A DNA stretch of 64,000 nt from Buttiauxella brennerae ATCC 51605 (GTDB taxonomy: Bacteria; Pseudomonadota; Gammaproteobacteria; Enterobacterales; Enterobacteriaceae). Position numbers and translations under genes: made by a program. Shown here piece after piece: positions 50,007 to 59,787 of the stretch. The stretch covers positions 62,001 to 126,000 of the forward strand of contig NZ_LXER01000005.1 of assembly GCF_001654925.1 (NCBI RefSeq), given 5' to 3'. The stretch's first letter is position 1, and every line of letters begins with the position of its first letter. A model generated the notes under the pieces. That model saw only the letters and a program-made list of their open reading frames with translations, was not told the DNA's origin and made no database searches.

Positions 50007-52382
50007 TTACTTCGCGTCCGGCAAAGCGTAAGCGACGATATAATCGCCCATCTTCGTTCCGAAGGAGCCGTGGCCACCAGCAGAAATCACGACGTACTGT
50101 TTACCATTCGCCTCATAGGTCATTGGCGTTGCCTGACCACCCGCTGGCAGGCGTGCTTCCCACAGTTTCTCGCCGTTGCTCATGTTATAAGCACGCAGGA
50201 AGTTATCTGCCGTCGCACCAATAAACAGAACATTTCCCGCAGTCGAAATTGGGCCGCCAAGCATTGGCATCCCCATTTTAAACGGCAACGGAAGCGGTGA
50301 ACTGTCGCGCACAGTACCGATACGTTTTTTCCATACCACTTCGTTGGTTTTCAAATCTACCGCAGAGATGTAGCCCCATGCAGGCTGCTTACACGGCAAA
50401 CCAAACGGAGAGAGGAACGGATTCAGCGTCACGCCATACGGCACGCCGTACTGTGGCTGGATGCCTGTTTCAGTGCCTGAACCTTTAGCGTCTTTCGGCG
50501 GTTCCATTGGGTTGCCTGGGCCGCGTGGCATCAGTTTAGAAACAAACGGCAGCGCCATTGGGTTAGCAATCGCGACCTGACGGTTCGGGTCAACGGAAAT
50601 GCCGCCCCACTCGAACATCCCCAGGTTGCCCGGGAACACCAGCGTGCCTTGCTCGGAAGGTGGAGTGAAAATGCCTTCATAACGCAGGTTGTGGAAGATG
50701 ATGCGACAGACCATCTGGTCATACAGCGTCGCGCCCCACATATCCGCACCGCTCAGGTCTTTCTTCGGACGGAAACTCAAATCCGAGAATGGCTGAGTTG
50801 GCGTCACGTAGTCGCCTTTTGCTGCACCTTGTGGAACCGGTTTTTCCGGAGCCGGAACCACCATTTTGCCGTCACGACGGTCGAGCACAAAGATATTGCC
50901 GGTTTTCGCAGGCGCGTAGATAACCGGAACGGTTTCGCCTTTAACCGTAATATCGGCAAGCGTCGGCTGCGATGGCATATCCATATCCCACAGGTCGTGA
51001 TGAACGGTTTGATATGACCAGGCCAGTTTCCCGGTGGTGGCGTTCAGTGCCACGATGCTGCTGGCATAACGCTCCTGTTCCGGTGTGCGGTTACCACCCC
51101 AAATATCTGGCGTGGTGACACCCATCGGCAGATACACCAAATCTAACTTCGCATCATAGGCAGCAGGTGCCCACGAGTTTGGAGAGTTAATGGTGTAATG
51201 GTGCTCATCACCCGGAATGGTGTTCGGGTCTTTAGCTCCCGGATCGAATGCCCACAGCAATTTACCGCTGTTCACATCAAAACCACGGATCACACCAGAC
51301 GGTTCACGAGTGGAGTAGTTATCGGTTACCGCACCGGCAATCACGATAACTTTATCGGTGATAATCGGAGGTGAGGTCGGTTCATACATACCCGGCGTGG
51401 TGACCGGCATGTTGGTTTGCAGATTCAGGATGCCTTTGTTGGCAAAACTTTCGCAAAGCTTGCCGTTATCGGCATTAATGGCAAACAGGCGGCCATCATT
51501 CACAGGAAGAATGATACGGCGTGGGCAATCTGAAACCACATCCGGAGTCGCGTTATCCGCGGTTGCTTCGTGGTAAGAAACACCACGGCAAGTCACGTGC
51601 TGGAACGAAGGGTTAGTATCCAGACGCGGATCAAATTTCCACTTTTGTTTACCGGTGGTCGCATCCAGCGCAAACAACTGCTGGTGCGCGGTACACAGGT
51701 AAAGCGTGTCGCGGATTTTAATCGGTGTGACTTCGTTGGTGATTTCACCCGGATCGGTAGGGCGCTTCACATCACCGGTCTGGAAACGCCAGGCTTCTTT
51801 AAGCTGACCGACGTTTTTATCGTTGATCTGTTTTAACGGAGAGTAGCGTTGCCCTTCCTGATTACGACCATATGCAGGCCAGTCGGCATCAGGAATGGTC
51901 GATGATGCAGAAACAGGTGTTGTCGCATCGGCACTCAGCGTGCCATTAATTTCCTGAGGATCGTTAAATACCGCCCAGACTAGCGCCACAACGGTAATCG
52001 CCAGCACCGCACCAAGGGCCGGAGCCGCACCGGCAGCGGGCAGAATCAGGTGACGATAGACAAACGGCAGCAGTAACCATACGCCGAAGAAGAACAGAAC
52101 GTCTAAACGTGGTGTTAATGCCCAGAAATCAAAACCGACTTCCCAGACAGACCATGCCACGGTGCAAAGCAGTAATGCGGCGTAGAGCCACAGAGCCAGA
52201 GCTTTGCGTTGCCAAAGTAACCATGCGGTGATTAACATCACCACCCCTGCAATTGGGTAGTACCAGGACCCACCAATTGCCACTAACCATATCCCGCCAA
52301 TGAATAAATACAGCCCGGTAAGCACCGCAAACAGGACTGTTAAGGTTGCGATTACCCGCGAACCAGAGTTATTTGTTTTCAC
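50007..52382 (-). CDS. gcd: Membrane-bound PQQ glucose dehydrogenase Gcd
   Basis: Oxidises glucose to gluconolactone in the periplasm and passes electrons to ubiquinone; needs PQQ. 791 residues from GTG 52382 (matching the E. coli start), with five N-terminal membrane segments to about residue 140, then the eight-bladed PQQ propeller (DWPAYGRNQEGQRYSPL, VTCRGVSYHE, WDMDMPSQPTL, GGHGSFGTKMGDYIVAYALP). It is slightly shorter than E. coli because a Pro/Met stretch near residue 715 is reduced. A perfect CRP site overlaps the promoter, fitting the known cAMP-CRP repression of gcd. Confidence 0.96.
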   Translation of the reverse strand: MKTNNSGSRVIATLTVLFAVLTGLYLFIGGIWLVAIGGSWYYPIAGVVMLITAWLLWQRKALALWLYAALLLCTVAWSVWEVGFDFWALTPRLDVLFFFGVWLLLPFVYRHLILPAAGAAPALGAVLAITVVALVWAVFNDPQEINGTLSADATTPVSASSTIPDADWPAYGRNQEGQRYSPLKQINDKNVGQLKEAWRFQTGDVKRPTDPGEITNEVTPIKIRDTLYLCTAHQQLFALDATTGKQKWKFDPRLDTNPSFQHVTCRGVSYHEATADNATPDVVSDCPRRIILPVNDGRLFAINADNGKLCESFANKGILNLQTNMPVTTPGMYEPTSPPIITDKVIVIAGAVTDNYSTREPSGVIRGFDVNSGKLLWAFDPGAKDPNTIPGDEHHYTINSPNSWAPAAYDAKLDLVYLPMGVTTPDIWGGNRTPEQERYASSIVALNATTGKLAWSYQTVHHDLWDMDMPSQPTLADITVKGETVPVIYAPAKTGNIFVLDRRDGKMVVPAPEKPVPQGAAKGDYVTPTQPFSDLSFRPKKDLSGADMWGATLYDQMVCRIIFHNLRYEGIFTPPSEQGTLVFPGNLGMFEWGGISVDPNRQVAIANPMALPFVSKLMPRGPGNPMEPPKDAKGSGTETGIQPQYGVPYGVTLNPFLSPFGLPCKQPAWGYISAVDLKTNEVVWKKRIGTVRDSSPLPLPFKMGMPMLGGPISTAGNVLFIGATADNFLRAYNMSNGEKLWEARLPAGGQATPMTYEANGKQYVVISAGGHGSFGTKMGDYIVAYALPDAK

Positions 52383-52416
52383 AATTATCACGCTCTTAAA
52401 AGTTTGATAGCAATTC

Positions 52417-52422
52417 ATTATA
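52417..52422 (-). promoter_or_regulatory. gcd -10 element
   Basis: TATAAT on the minus strand, 35 bases before the gcd GTG start. The -35 position 17 bases upstream falls inside the CRP site at 52432-52453. Confidence 0.55.
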
Positions 52423-52431
52423 GTTATTAAC

Positions 52432-52453
52432 AAGTGTGATATTCATCACATAA
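52432..52453. promoter_or_regulatory. CRP binding site between gcd and hpt
   Basis: TGTGATATTCATCACA (52435-52450) has both consensus halves TGTGA and TCACA with the correct six-base spacer, within AA/TAA flanks. It covers the gcd -35 region, consistent with repression of gcd; it is about 130 bases from the hpt start. Confidence 0.88.
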
Positions 52454-52578
52454 ATGGCTTTTTTACCAATTGGGCACGGGAATGGGTTTTGCTGTTATAC
52501 TGCTGGCCTGAATATTTTGTGTTGGCTGTAAATTAACCAACATCGAATGATTTATTTTTAAATCATATGGTTATAACT

Positions 52579-53115
52579 ATGAAACATACTGTTGAAGTGA
52601 TGATCCCCGAAGCGGAGATCAAAGCCCGTATCGCTGAATTGGGTCGTGAGATCACTGAACATTATCGTGATAGCGGTAGTGATATGGTGCTGGTTGGCCT
52701 GCTGCGTGGCTCATTTATGTTTATGGCTGACCTTTGCCGTGAAGTACAAGTGCCCCACGAAGTCGATTTTATGACCGCATCCAGTTATGGCAGCGGCATG
52801 TCCACCACCCGCGATGTGAAAATCCTGAAAGACCTCGATGAGGATATTCGCGGCAAAGACGTGCTGATCGTCGAAGATATTATCGACTCCGGCAATACGC
52901 TGAGCAAAGTGCGTGAGATTCTTAGCCTGCGTGAACCAAAGTCACTGGCTATCTGTACGCTGCTGGATAAACCCGAGCGCCGCGAAGTGGACGTGAACGT
53001 TGAGTGGGTAGGTTTCGCCATTCCTGACGAGTTCGTGGTGGGTTATGGTATCGATTACGCGCAGCGTTATCGCCATCTGCCATACGTCGGTAAAGTGGTT
53101 CTGCTGGACGAATAA
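52579..53115 (+). CDS. hpt: Hypoxanthine phosphoribosyltransferase Hpt
   Basis: Purine salvage enzyme that makes IMP from hypoxanthine and PRPP. ATG 52579 ([20 protein letters not shown]) gives 178 residues as in E. coli; the ATG at 52567 adds four codons and is less likely. The PRPP-binding signature [17 protein letters not shown] is intact, as is [14 protein letters not shown] of the flexible loop. A TGT-TATACT extended -10 at 52493-52501 is the probable promoter. Divergent from gcd, terminated at 53132-53158. Confidence 0.97.
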   Translation: MKHTVEVMIPEAEIKARIAELGREITEHYRDSGSDMVLVGLLRGSFMFMADLCREVQVPHEVDFMTASSYGSGMSTTRDVKILKDLDEDIRGKDVLIVEDIIDSGNTLSKVREILSLREPKSLAICTLLDKPERREVDVNVEWVGFAIPDEFVVGYGIDYAQRYRHLPYVGKVVLLDE

Positions 53116-53131
53116 GTCCGTAGCATCCATT

Positions 53132-53158
53132 AAAAAAGGGCCTTGAAGGCCCTTTTTG
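53132..53158 (+). terminator. hpt terminator
   Basis: AAAAAAGGGCC-TTGAA-GGCCCTTTTT. The symmetrical A- and T-runs let it work for hpt and for the convergent can gene. Confidence 0.88.
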
Positions 53159-53167
53159 CTATCTGTC

Positions 53168-53848
53168 TTACTGGGAAGGTGTTCTATTCTTGTGGCTGCG
53201 GTGTGAGTTTTGCAGATTCGAAATCCCGCTGCGGTAACCTTGCTCCAGTGATTCGCGGCTGGTGGCGGTCACTTCCAGGTCACGCAAGCGACCATCGTGA
53301 ATACCATAAGCCCAACCGTGAACAGTCACTTTCTGCCCACGTTTCCATGCGGATTGCATAATGGTTGAATGGCCGAGGTTATAAACCTGCTCCATCACAT
53401 TCAGTTCGCAAAGTGTATCCAGACGCTGTTCTGGTGAGAGTTCTCCCAGCAGCGAGCTATGCTTGAACCAGATATCGCGGATGTGCAGCAACCAGTTGTT
53501 GATAAGCCCTAAGTCCGGGTTCTCAACCGCCGCCTGCACACCACCACATCCGTAGTGACCGCAAATAATAATGTGTTCAACTTCAAGAACATCAACCGCA
53601 TACTGCACAACGGAAAGGCAATTCAAGTCCGTATGAATAACCAGGTTTGCCACATTACGGTGAACAAACAACTCGCCAGGCTCAAGACCGGTCAGGCGTT
53701 CAGCCGGTACACGACTATCAGAACAGCCAATCCACAAGAAGCGAGGCTTTTGGGCTTGAGACAAACGTTCGAAAAAGCCCGGGTCTTCATCCTCCATCAG
53801 TTTTGACCAGACCTGGTTATTGCTGATGAGGGTATCTATGTCTTTCAT
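53168..53848 (-). CDS. can: Beta-carbonic anhydrase Can
   Basis: Interconverts carbon dioxide and bicarbonate in the cytoplasm, needed for growth in air. ATG 53848 ([20 protein letters not shown]) gives 226 residues; the upstream frame is not conserved. Zinc ligands and the catalytic dyad are C42 and D44 in [12 protein letters not shown] and the His/Cys in [12 protein letters not shown]. The C-terminal six or so residues beyond E. coli Can are basic (SHKNRTPSQ). Divergent from yadG. Confidence 0.97.
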   Translation of the reverse strand: MKDIDTLISNNQVWSKLMEDEDPGFFERLSQAQKPRFLWIGCSDSRVPAERLTGLEPGELFVHRNVANLVIHTDLNCLSVVQYAVDVLEVEHIIICGHYGCGGVQAAVENPDLGLINNWLLHIRDIWFKHSSLLGELSPEQRLDTLCELNVMEQVYNLGHSTIMQSAWKRGQKVTVHGWAYGIHDGRLRDLEVTATSRESLEQGYRSGISNLQNSHRSHKNRTPSQ

Positions 53849-53968
53849 GGAAGTTAACAACCTGTAACGGAAGAAGTGCGTTGAGGTAATATAGGGCAAC
53901 TGATAGTGCAACTGAAATAATTTTTAAACAGCTTAACTTTTTTGTACCGAACAAGGTAACCGCAAATA

Positions 53969-54895
53969 ATGACCATTGCATTAGAACTGGAACAGTTAAC
54001 GAAAACCTATCCCGGCGGTGTTCAGGCACTGCGTGGCATAGATCTTCGTGTTGAAGCAGGGGACTTTTACGCTCTGCTGGGGCCGAATGGCGCAGGAAAA
54101 TCCACCACCATCGGTATTATCAGCTCGCTGGTAAATAAAACCTCGGGTCGTGTACGTGTGTTTGGTTATGACCTGCAAAAAGACATTGTTAACGCTAAGC
54201 GTCAGCTTGGGTTGGTGCCGCAGGAATTTAACTTCAACCCGTTTGAAACCGTGCAGCAAATTGTGGTTCACCAGGCAGGTTACTACGGTGTTGAACGTAA
54301 CGAAGCGATAGCTCGTAGCGAAAAGTACCTGAAACAGCTCGATCTGTGGGAGAAACGCAACGAACGTGCGCGGATGTTGTCTGGTGGCATGAAACGCCGA
54401 TTGATGATTGCCCGTGCCTTAATGCATGAGCCGAAATTGCTGATCCTTGATGAGCCAACCGCGGGTGTGGATATCGAGCTGCGCCGCTCAATGTGGGGCT
54501 TCCTGAAGGATCTCAACGACAAAGGCACCACCATTATTTTGACCACTCACTACCTTGAAGAAGCCGAAATGCTGTGCCGTAACATTGGCATTATTCAAAA
54601 CGGTGAGTTAGTCGAAAACACCTCGATGAAATCACTGCTTTCAAAACTGAAGTCAGAAACGTTTATCCTCGATCTTGCGCCGAAAAGCCCGTTGCCGCAG
54701 CTTGATGGCTACCAATATCGCCTGGTGGACACCTCAACGCTGGAAGTGGAAGTGCTGCGTGAGCAGGGAATCAACAGCGTCTTTAGCCAGTTAAGTTCTC
54801 AAGGGGTTCAGGTATTAAGTATGCGTAACAAAGCTAATCGTCTTGAAGAGCTGTTTGTCACGCTGGTCAACGGTCATAAAGGAGACCAGGCATGA
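53969..54895 (+). CDS. yadG: ABC transporter ATP-binding protein YadG
   Basis: 308-residue ATPase of the ABC-2 (DRA-like) exporter class. Walker A GPNGAGKST at about 38-46, signature MLSGGMKRRLMIARALMHEP, Walker B LLILDEPTAGVDIE and switch His in TTHYLEEAEMLC. The C-terminal 70 residues are the usual ABC-2 accessory region. The stop overlaps the yadH start as ATGATG. With yadH it forms an exporter of unknown substrate, the same as in E. coli. Confidence 0.95.
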   Translation: MTIALELEQLTKTYPGGVQALRGIDLRVEAGDFYALLGPNGAGKSTTIGIISSLVNKTSGRVRVFGYDLQKDIVNAKRQLGLVPQEFNFNPFETVQQIVVHQAGYYGVERNEAIARSEKYLKQLDLWEKRNERARMLSGGMKRRLMIARALMHEPKLLILDEPTAGVDIELRRSMWGFLKDLNDKGTTIILTTHYLEEAEMLCRNIGIIQNGELVENTSMKSLLSKLKSETFILDLAPKSPLPQLDGYQYRLVDTSTLEVEVLREQGINSVFSQLSSQGVQVLSMRNKANRLEELFVTLVNGHKGDQA

Positions 54896-55662
54896 TGCAT
54901 CTCTATTGGGTGGCGTTAAAAAGTATCTGGACCAAAGAAGTCCACCGTTTCACACGTATCTGGATACAAACGCTGGTACCGCCGGTCATTACGATGACCC
55001 TCTATTTTATTATCTTCGGTAATTTGATTGGTTCGCAGATAGGTTCAATGCATGGTTTTACCTACATGCAATTTATCGTGCCGGGCCTGATCATGATGGC
55101 GGTGATTACTAACGCCTACGCGAACGTGGCATCTTCATTCTTTAGCGCGAAGTTCCAACGCAACATTGAAGAGTTGTTGGTCGCGCCTGTGCCGACGCAC
55201 ATTATTATCGCCGGCTATGTGGGTGGTGGTGTAGCGCGTGGCCTGTGCGTTGGGGTTCTGGTGACGGCAGTATCACTGTTCTTCGTACCGTTCCAGGTTC
55301 ATTCCTGGCTGTTTGTCGGTTTAACTCTGTTGCTTACGGCGATTCTGTTCTCGCTGGCAGGTTTGCTCAACGCTGTGTTTGCCAAGACCTTCGACGACAT
55401 CAGCCTGATCCCCACGTTTGTGCTGACACCGCTGACCTATTTAGGGGGCGTGTTCTACTCTCTGACGTTGCTGCCGCCATTCTGGCAGGCGCTGTCCCAC
55501 CTGAACCCGGTGGTGTACATGATAAGCGGCTTCCGTTACGGCTTCCTCGGTATCAATGATGTGCCACTGTTGTTCACCGTTGCTGTGCTGGTCGGCTTTA
55601 TCGCCGCCTTCTATATTTTGTGCTGGTATCTGATTCAACGTGGCCGCGGTCTGCGCAGCTAA
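54892..55662 (+). CDS. yadH: ABC-2 type transporter permease YadH
   Basis: 256-residue inner-membrane protein with about six membrane segments and the ABC-2 signature FVLTPLTYLGGVFYSLTLLP followed by HLNPVVYMISGFRYGFLG. Cytoplasmic N-terminus contains TKEVHRFTRIWIQTLVPPV. Partner of yadG, overlapping by four bases. Substrate unknown. A hairpin at 55670 follows. Confidence 0.95.
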   Translation: MMHLYWVALKSIWTKEVHRFTRIWIQTLVPPVITMTLYFIIFGNLIGSQIGSMHGFTYMQFIVPGLIMMAVITNAYANVASSFFSAKFQRNIEELLVAPVPTHIIIAGYVGGGVARGLCVGVLVTAVSLFFVPFQVHSWLFVGLTLLLTAILFSLAGLLNAVFAKTFDDISLIPTFVLTPLTYLGGVFYSLTLLPPFWQALSHLNPVVYMISGFRYGFLGINDVPLLFTVAVLVGFIAAFYILCWYLIQRGRGLRS

Positions 55663-55669
55663 TTCCACT

Positions 55670-55697
55670 AACCTCCCCGAAAGGGGAGGTTATTAAG
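55670..55697 (+). terminator. yadH terminator
   Basis: AACCTCCCC-GAAA-GGGGAGGTT, a perfect nine-base stem with a GNRA loop, eight bases after the yadH stop. The T-tract after it is weak (TATTAAGAG). Confidence 0.7.
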
Positions 55698-55780
55698 AGT
55701 TTTCAACCCTCGTTTTGATTAGCATCACATGGCGTATTTTTCCCTCTGGCACACTTGCGCTCTGCGAAAAGGAGAACGCC

Positions 55781-56212
55781 ATGTTAGGTTGGGTTATTGC
55801 CGGTCATGACTACTACGCTCAGGATATGCTGGATGCGATTGAGCGACGTTTTGGGCCACAACAACAATGTTTTGCCGTGAATTACTGGAAGGGGCTGAGC
55901 ACCAATATGCTGAGCCGTATGATGTGCGATGCGCTCTATAACTGTGATTCTGGTGACGGCGTCATTTTTCTGACGGATAAAACCGGAGCCGCCCCTTATC
56001 GCACAGCTGCACTTATGAGCCACCAACACCCCCATTGTGAAGTGATCTCAGGCGTCACGCTGCCCATGTTGTTTGCGATGCGCACGCACCGTGAAACGCT
56101 AACCAGCGAAGCATTCCGCGACCGTATTGTTGAGCAGGGCGGGGAAACCATCACCAGCCTCTGGCATCAACAACAAAAAAATCCGCCGTTTGTATTACTC
56201 CACCGTTATTGA
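55781..56212 (+). CDS. yadI: PTS EIIA-like protein YadI
   Basis: 143-residue protein of the mannose-type EIIA domain family. ATG 55781 is preceded by AAGGAG and gives MLGWVIAGHDYYAQDMLDA; H9 is the likely phosphorylation site. SRMMCDALYNCDSGDGVIFLTD and CEVISGVTLPMLFAM are close to E. coli YadI. No EIIB, C or D genes lie nearby, so it is an orphan component; its partner and role are unknown. Confidence 0.92.
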   Translation: MLGWVIAGHDYYAQDMLDAIERRFGPQQQCFAVNYWKGLSTNMLSRMMCDALYNCDSGDGVIFLTDKTGAAPYRTAALMSHQHPHCEVISGVTLPMLFAMRTHRETLTSEAFRDRIVEQGGETITSLWHQQQKNPPFVLLHRY

Positions 56213-56286
56213 TCTGAAAGGTTGGTATTGACTCAGCTTTTGTTAGAATGATGACTTCTTAACCGCCGTTGTGACAATAAGTGCTT

Positions 56287-57534
56287 ATGTTTATTCGCCT
56301 TATCTTCTCTGTGCTGCTGCTTTTTGTGGGTAGCAGTGCAAATGCCAGTCTGCTCAGCAGCAATCACACTCCCGCGCAATATATGCAAACGACCGAAGAT
56401 GCGGATATTTGGGCACAGGTCGGCGATAAGGTCGTTTCAGTTGGCACTATTCAGGAAGGCCAAATTCTGGCAGTCGCTCCGATGGCTGCGGATTATTACG
56501 AATTCAATTTTGGTTTTGGTACGGGTTTTATTGATAAAACACACCTTGAACCGGTGGCGGGAAAACAACGTGTTGAAGACCGTCTTGGCGATTTGAATAA
56601 GCCGTTGAGCAACCAGAATCTGGTCACTTTCCGCGATGTCACGGTTTATAACGCACCGAGTAGCGGCAGCGCGCCCTTTGGCACACTGTCCGACAATCTG
56701 CGTTACCCGATTATTGCCAGCCTGAAAGACCACTTAAACCAGACCTGGTACCAAATCCGCATTGGTAATCGCCTGGGGTACGTCAGCAGCCTTGATGCGC
56801 AGCCCGATAACGGTATTCCGGTACTGACTTATCACCACATTCTGCGTGATGAAGAAAACACCCGTTTCCGCCATACCTCCACGACCACATCCGTGGTGGC
56901 GTTCAGCAACCAAATGACCTGGCTGCGTGATACGGGCTATACCACGTTGACGATGTATCAGCTTGAAGGTTATGTGCGTAACCGCATGAATTTGCCAGCG
57001 CGTGCCGTGGTGATTACCTTTGATGATGGGCTGAAGTCGGTTTATCGCTATGCCTACCCGATTCTGAAAGAGTACGGTTTCAAAGCGACGTCGTTTATTA
57101 TTTCTTCGCGTATCAAAGCGCACCCGCAAACCTGGAACCCGAAAACGCTGCAATTTATGAGTATTTCGGAATTACAGGCCAGCCAGGATGTGTTTGATAT
57201 CCAGTCGCACACCCATTTCTTGCATCGCGTTGACGCGAATCGCCAGCCGACACTTTTACGCCGTACCTATCGCAATATTCTGCTTGATTTTGAGCATTCA
57301 AGACGCGCGCTGGCCCAGTTTAATCCGCATGTTTTATACCTGTCGTATCCGTTTGGCGGCTACAACGATAAAGCGGTACAGGCCGCGAATGATGCGGGGT
57401 TCCATATGGCGGTGACAACGGTGCGCGGGAAGGTGAAACCGGGGGATAATCCGTTTTTGCTAAAGCGGCTTTATATACTGCGGACGGATTCTTTAGAAAC
57501 GATGTCGCGGATGATTAGTAACCAGACCAAATAA
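56287..57534 (+). CDS. yadE: Polysaccharide deacetylase family protein YadE
   Basis: 415-residue exported protein. Signal peptide [20 protein letters not shown] is followed by an SH3-like region (about 25-170, two repeats with [14 protein letters not shown]) and a CE4/NodB deacetylase domain from about residue 175. Metal-site motifs: [13 protein letters not shown] and SHTHFLHRV, with [13 protein letters not shown] further on. The GTG at 56281 would add two residues. Substrate unknown. The 3' end meets a REP-like element and the convergent panD. Confidence 0.92.
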   Translation: MFIRLIFSVLLLFVGSSANASLLSSNHTPAQYMQTTEDADIWAQVGDKVVSVGTIQEGQILAVAPMAADYYEFNFGFGTGFIDKTHLEPVAGKQRVEDRLGDLNKPLSNQNLVTFRDVTVYNAPSSGSAPFGTLSDNLRYPIIASLKDHLNQTWYQIRIGNRLGYVSSLDAQPDNGIPVLTYHHILRDEENTRFRHTSTTTSVVAFSNQMTWLRDTGYTTLTMYQLEGYVRNRMNLPARAVVITFDDGLKSVYRYAYPILKEYGFKATSFIISSRIKAHPQTWNPKTLQFMSISELQASQDVFDIQSHTHFLHRVDANRQPTLLRRTYRNILLDFEHSRRALAQFNPHVLYLSYPFGGYNDKAVQAANDAGFHMAVTTVRGKVKPGDNPFLLKRLYILRTDSLETMSRMISNQTK

Positions 57535-57538
57535 AGTT

Positions 57539-57598
57539 AATGCCCTCACCCTGCGGTTTTTTCCTTCTCCTGGGGGAGAAGGCCGGGATGAGGGCATT
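57539..57598. repeat. REP-like element, copy 3
   Basis: AATGCCCTCA (57539) and TGAGGGCATT (57589-57598) enclose CCTTCTCC-TGGG-GGAGAAGG. Lies between the convergent yadE and panD. The first inner hairpin seen in copy 2 is missing here. Confidence 0.83.
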
Positions 57599-57608
57599 CT
57601 AAAGCCGA

Positions 57609-57989
57609 TTAAGCCACTTGAACCGGTACGGCTTTCGCGAGGCGTTTCATCTCGTTGTCACCATCGAAATAGGCGACTTTCGGCTGCCAGCTACGGGCTT
57701 GCTCATCGGGCATTGTGACGTAAGTGGCAATGATCATGATGTCGCCAACATCCGCGCAATGCGCTGCAGCACCATTCACCGAAATAATTTTTGAACCGCG
57801 CTCACCCGCGATAGCGTAGGTGGAAAAACGCTTACCGTTGGTGACGTTATAGATATCAATGGCTTCATATTCCAGAATGCCAGCCGCCTCAAGGAAGTCC
57901 TGATCGATGGCGCAGGAGCCTTCATAATGCAAATCCGCCTGCGTCACTTTGACACGGTGAAGTTTGCCTTGCAGCATGGTGCGTATCAT
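57609..57989 (-). CDS. panD: Aspartate 1-decarboxylase PanD
   Basis: Makes beta-alanine for pantothenate. 126 residues, the usual length. It is made as a proenzyme cut at G24-S25 (YEGSCAID), which turns S25 into the pyruvoyl cofactor; Y58 and the HCADVGD region are also present. In E. coli rpnC lies between panD and panC; here they are directly adjacent with 93 bases carrying two hairpins. AAGGTTTAATTTT precedes the ATG. Confidence 0.97.
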   Translation of the reverse strand: MIRTMLQGKLHRVKVTQADLHYEGSCAIDQDFLEAAGILEYEAIDIYNVTNGKRFSTYAIAGERGSKIISVNGAAAHCADVGDIMIIATYVTMPDEQARSWQPKVAYFDGDNEMKRLAKAVPVQVA

Positions 57990-58017
57990 AAAATTAAACC
58001 TTTATTACGGGGTCCGA

Positions 58018-58067
58018 ATAGAATCGATTTCATCAATTCTATGAATATAGTCGGGCAGTATTGCCCG
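58018..58067 (-). other. Two hairpins between panC and panD
   Basis: CGGGCA-GTAT-TGCCCG (58052-58067) and an 11-base-arm repeat ATAGAATCGAT / ATCAATTCTAT with one mismatch (58018-58042). They lie in the panC-panD spacer, upstream of panD on its strand. Neither has a clear T-run. Confidence 0.6.
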
Positions 58068-58082
58068 ATTTATGAGTACTGT

Positions 58083-58937
58083 CTACTGCGCCAGATCAAC
58101 CTGAACATTATCAATCAAACGCGCCTGGCCAAGCCATGCGGCCATCAGCACGACGGCACGTTTACTCTCAACATCCAGCTCCAGCAAGGTATCCGCATCG
58201 CGAATTTGCAGGTCGTCTGAACGGAAGCCTTTTTCATTGAGCTCAGTTGCCGCAATTGCCAGCATCTCTTCAGTATCACGTTCGCCAGCACGCAGTTTGT
58301 CTGCCAGTGATTGCATCACTTTGTGCAAACCCGGTGCGATTTTGCGCTGCTCAGCTGTCAGGTAGCCATTGCGTGAGCTCAGCGCCAGGCCATCTTTCGC
58401 GCGAACCGTTGGCACGCCAATGATTTCGATGTCGTAACCCATGTCTGCCACCATCTTGCGAATGACGGCGACTTGCTGAAAGTCTTTCTCACCAAAACAG
58501 GCGATGTCAGGCTGAACCATATTGAACAGTTTGCTGACGATAGTAGAAACACCACGGAAGTGCCCTGGGCGGCTTGCGCCTTCGAGCATCGTGGAAAGCC
58601 CGGGGACTTCGACAAATGTTTGTGAGTCCAGACCCTGCGGGTAAATATCGGCAGGTGCTGGCGCGAACACTAAATCCACTTTGCGGCGGTTTAGTTTTTC
58701 GCAGTCTTCCTGCAAGGTGCGCGGGTAGCGGGTTAAATCGTCCGGGCGGTCAAACTGCATCGGGTTAACAAAAATGGTCGTCACGACCACGTCGGCGCGG
58801 CTTTTCGCATCATCGACCAACTTCATATGCCCGTCGTGCAAGTTGCCCATCGTCGGCACCAGTGCGATGCGTTTACCTTCCTGGCGCCAGCGGCGGATTT
58901 GCTGACGTAACAGCGGTATTGTTTCGATAATCAACAC
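58083..58937 (-). CDS. panC: Pantothenate synthetase PanC
   Basis: Condenses pantoate and beta-alanine with ATP. 284 residues from a GTG start (58937) preceded by AGGAGAAGGG; the upstream open frame runs through panB and is not real. The HIGH-like motif is [14 protein letters not shown], the KMSKS-like segment is in [22 protein letters not shown] and RDADTLLEL are typical. Follows panB after 13 bases. Confidence 0.96.
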   Translation of the reverse strand: MLIIETIPLLRQQIRRWRQEGKRIALVPTMGNLHDGHMKLVDDAKSRADVVVTTIFVNPMQFDRPDDLTRYPRTLQEDCEKLNRRKVDLVFAPAPADIYPQGLDSQTFVEVPGLSTMLEGASRPGHFRGVSTIVSKLFNMVQPDIACFGEKDFQQVAVIRKMVADMGYDIEIIGVPTVRAKDGLALSSRNGYLTAEQRKIAPGLHKVMQSLADKLRAGERDTEEMLAIAATELNEKGFRSDDLQIRDADTLLELDVESKRAVVLMAAWLGQARLIDNVQVDLAQ

Positions 58938-58950
58938 AACCCTTCTCCTG

Positions 58951-59745
58951 TCAGTGGAAACTGTGTTCTTCACCTGGATAGGTGCCGGCTTCAACTTCAT
59001 TAATGTACTGGCGCACCGCAGCACGCATGTCACCGGTTCCGGTGAGGAAGTTTTTAGCGAATTTTGGAATATGGCCGCCGGTAATACCGAAGGCATCGTG
59101 CATCACCAGAATCTGCCCGTCAGTCACATTACCCGCTCCAATACCGATGACTGGAATGCTCAGCGCGTCGGTAATGCGTTTTGCCAACGCGACCGGCACG
59201 CACTCCAGCACTAACAGCTGTGCACCTGCGGCTTCGAGTGCTATCGCATCGTCGAGCAGCGTTTGCGCGGCGGCTTCATCTCGACCCTGGACTTTATAAC
59301 CACCAAAAATGTTCACGGACTGCGGCGTTAAGCCCAGATGCCCGCATACCGGCACGGCACGTTCGGTCAACATTTTGACGGTTTCGACCAGCCAGCTGCC
59401 ACCTTCGATTTTGACCATGTTGGCACCAGCACGCATCACTTGTGCCGAATTAGCAAAGGCTTGCTCAGGCGTGGCGTATGCCATAAACGGCAGGTCGGCA
59501 AGCAACAGGCAGTTTGGCGCACCACGGCGCACGGCGCGTGTGTGGTAGGCGATATCTTCAACTGTTACCGGCAACGTGGAGTCGTGACCCTGAACGGTCA
59601 TACCTAATGAGTCGCCAACCAGCATCACACCAATGCCTTCATCGGCAAACAGTTTGGCAAAGCTGAAATCGTAGGCGGTGATTGTCGCGAATTTGCGTTG
59701 AGCCTGTTTCCATTGGCGCAACTGAGACATGGTGGTTGGTTTCAT
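58951..59745 (-). CDS. panB: 3-methyl-2-oxobutanoate hydroxymethyltransferase PanB
   Basis: First enzyme of pantothenate synthesis, transferring a methylene group from methylene-THF to ketoisovalerate to form ketopantoate. 264 residues as in E. coli. [18 protein letters not shown], the metal ligand region D in [10 protein letters not shown] and the signature [11 protein letters not shown] are present. First gene of the panBC pair. In E. coli a yad fimbrial cluster separates it from folK; here only 42 bases do. Confidence 0.97.
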   Translation of the reverse strand: MKPTTMSQLRQWKQAQRKFATITAYDFSFAKLFADEGIGVMLVGDSLGMTVQGHDSTLPVTVEDIAYHTRAVRRGAPNCLLLADLPFMAYATPEQAFANSAQVMRAGANMVKIEGGSWLVETVKMLTERAVPVCGHLGLTPQSVNIFGGYKVQGRDEAAAQTLLDDAIALEAAGAQLLVLECVPVALAKRITDALSIPVIGIGAGNVTDGQILVMHDAFGITGGHIPKFAKNFLTGTGDMRAAVRQYINEVEAGTYPGEEHSFH

Positions 59746-59787
59746 GGCAGTCCCGGAATGATATTAATTAAATGCACACGTCCATGG

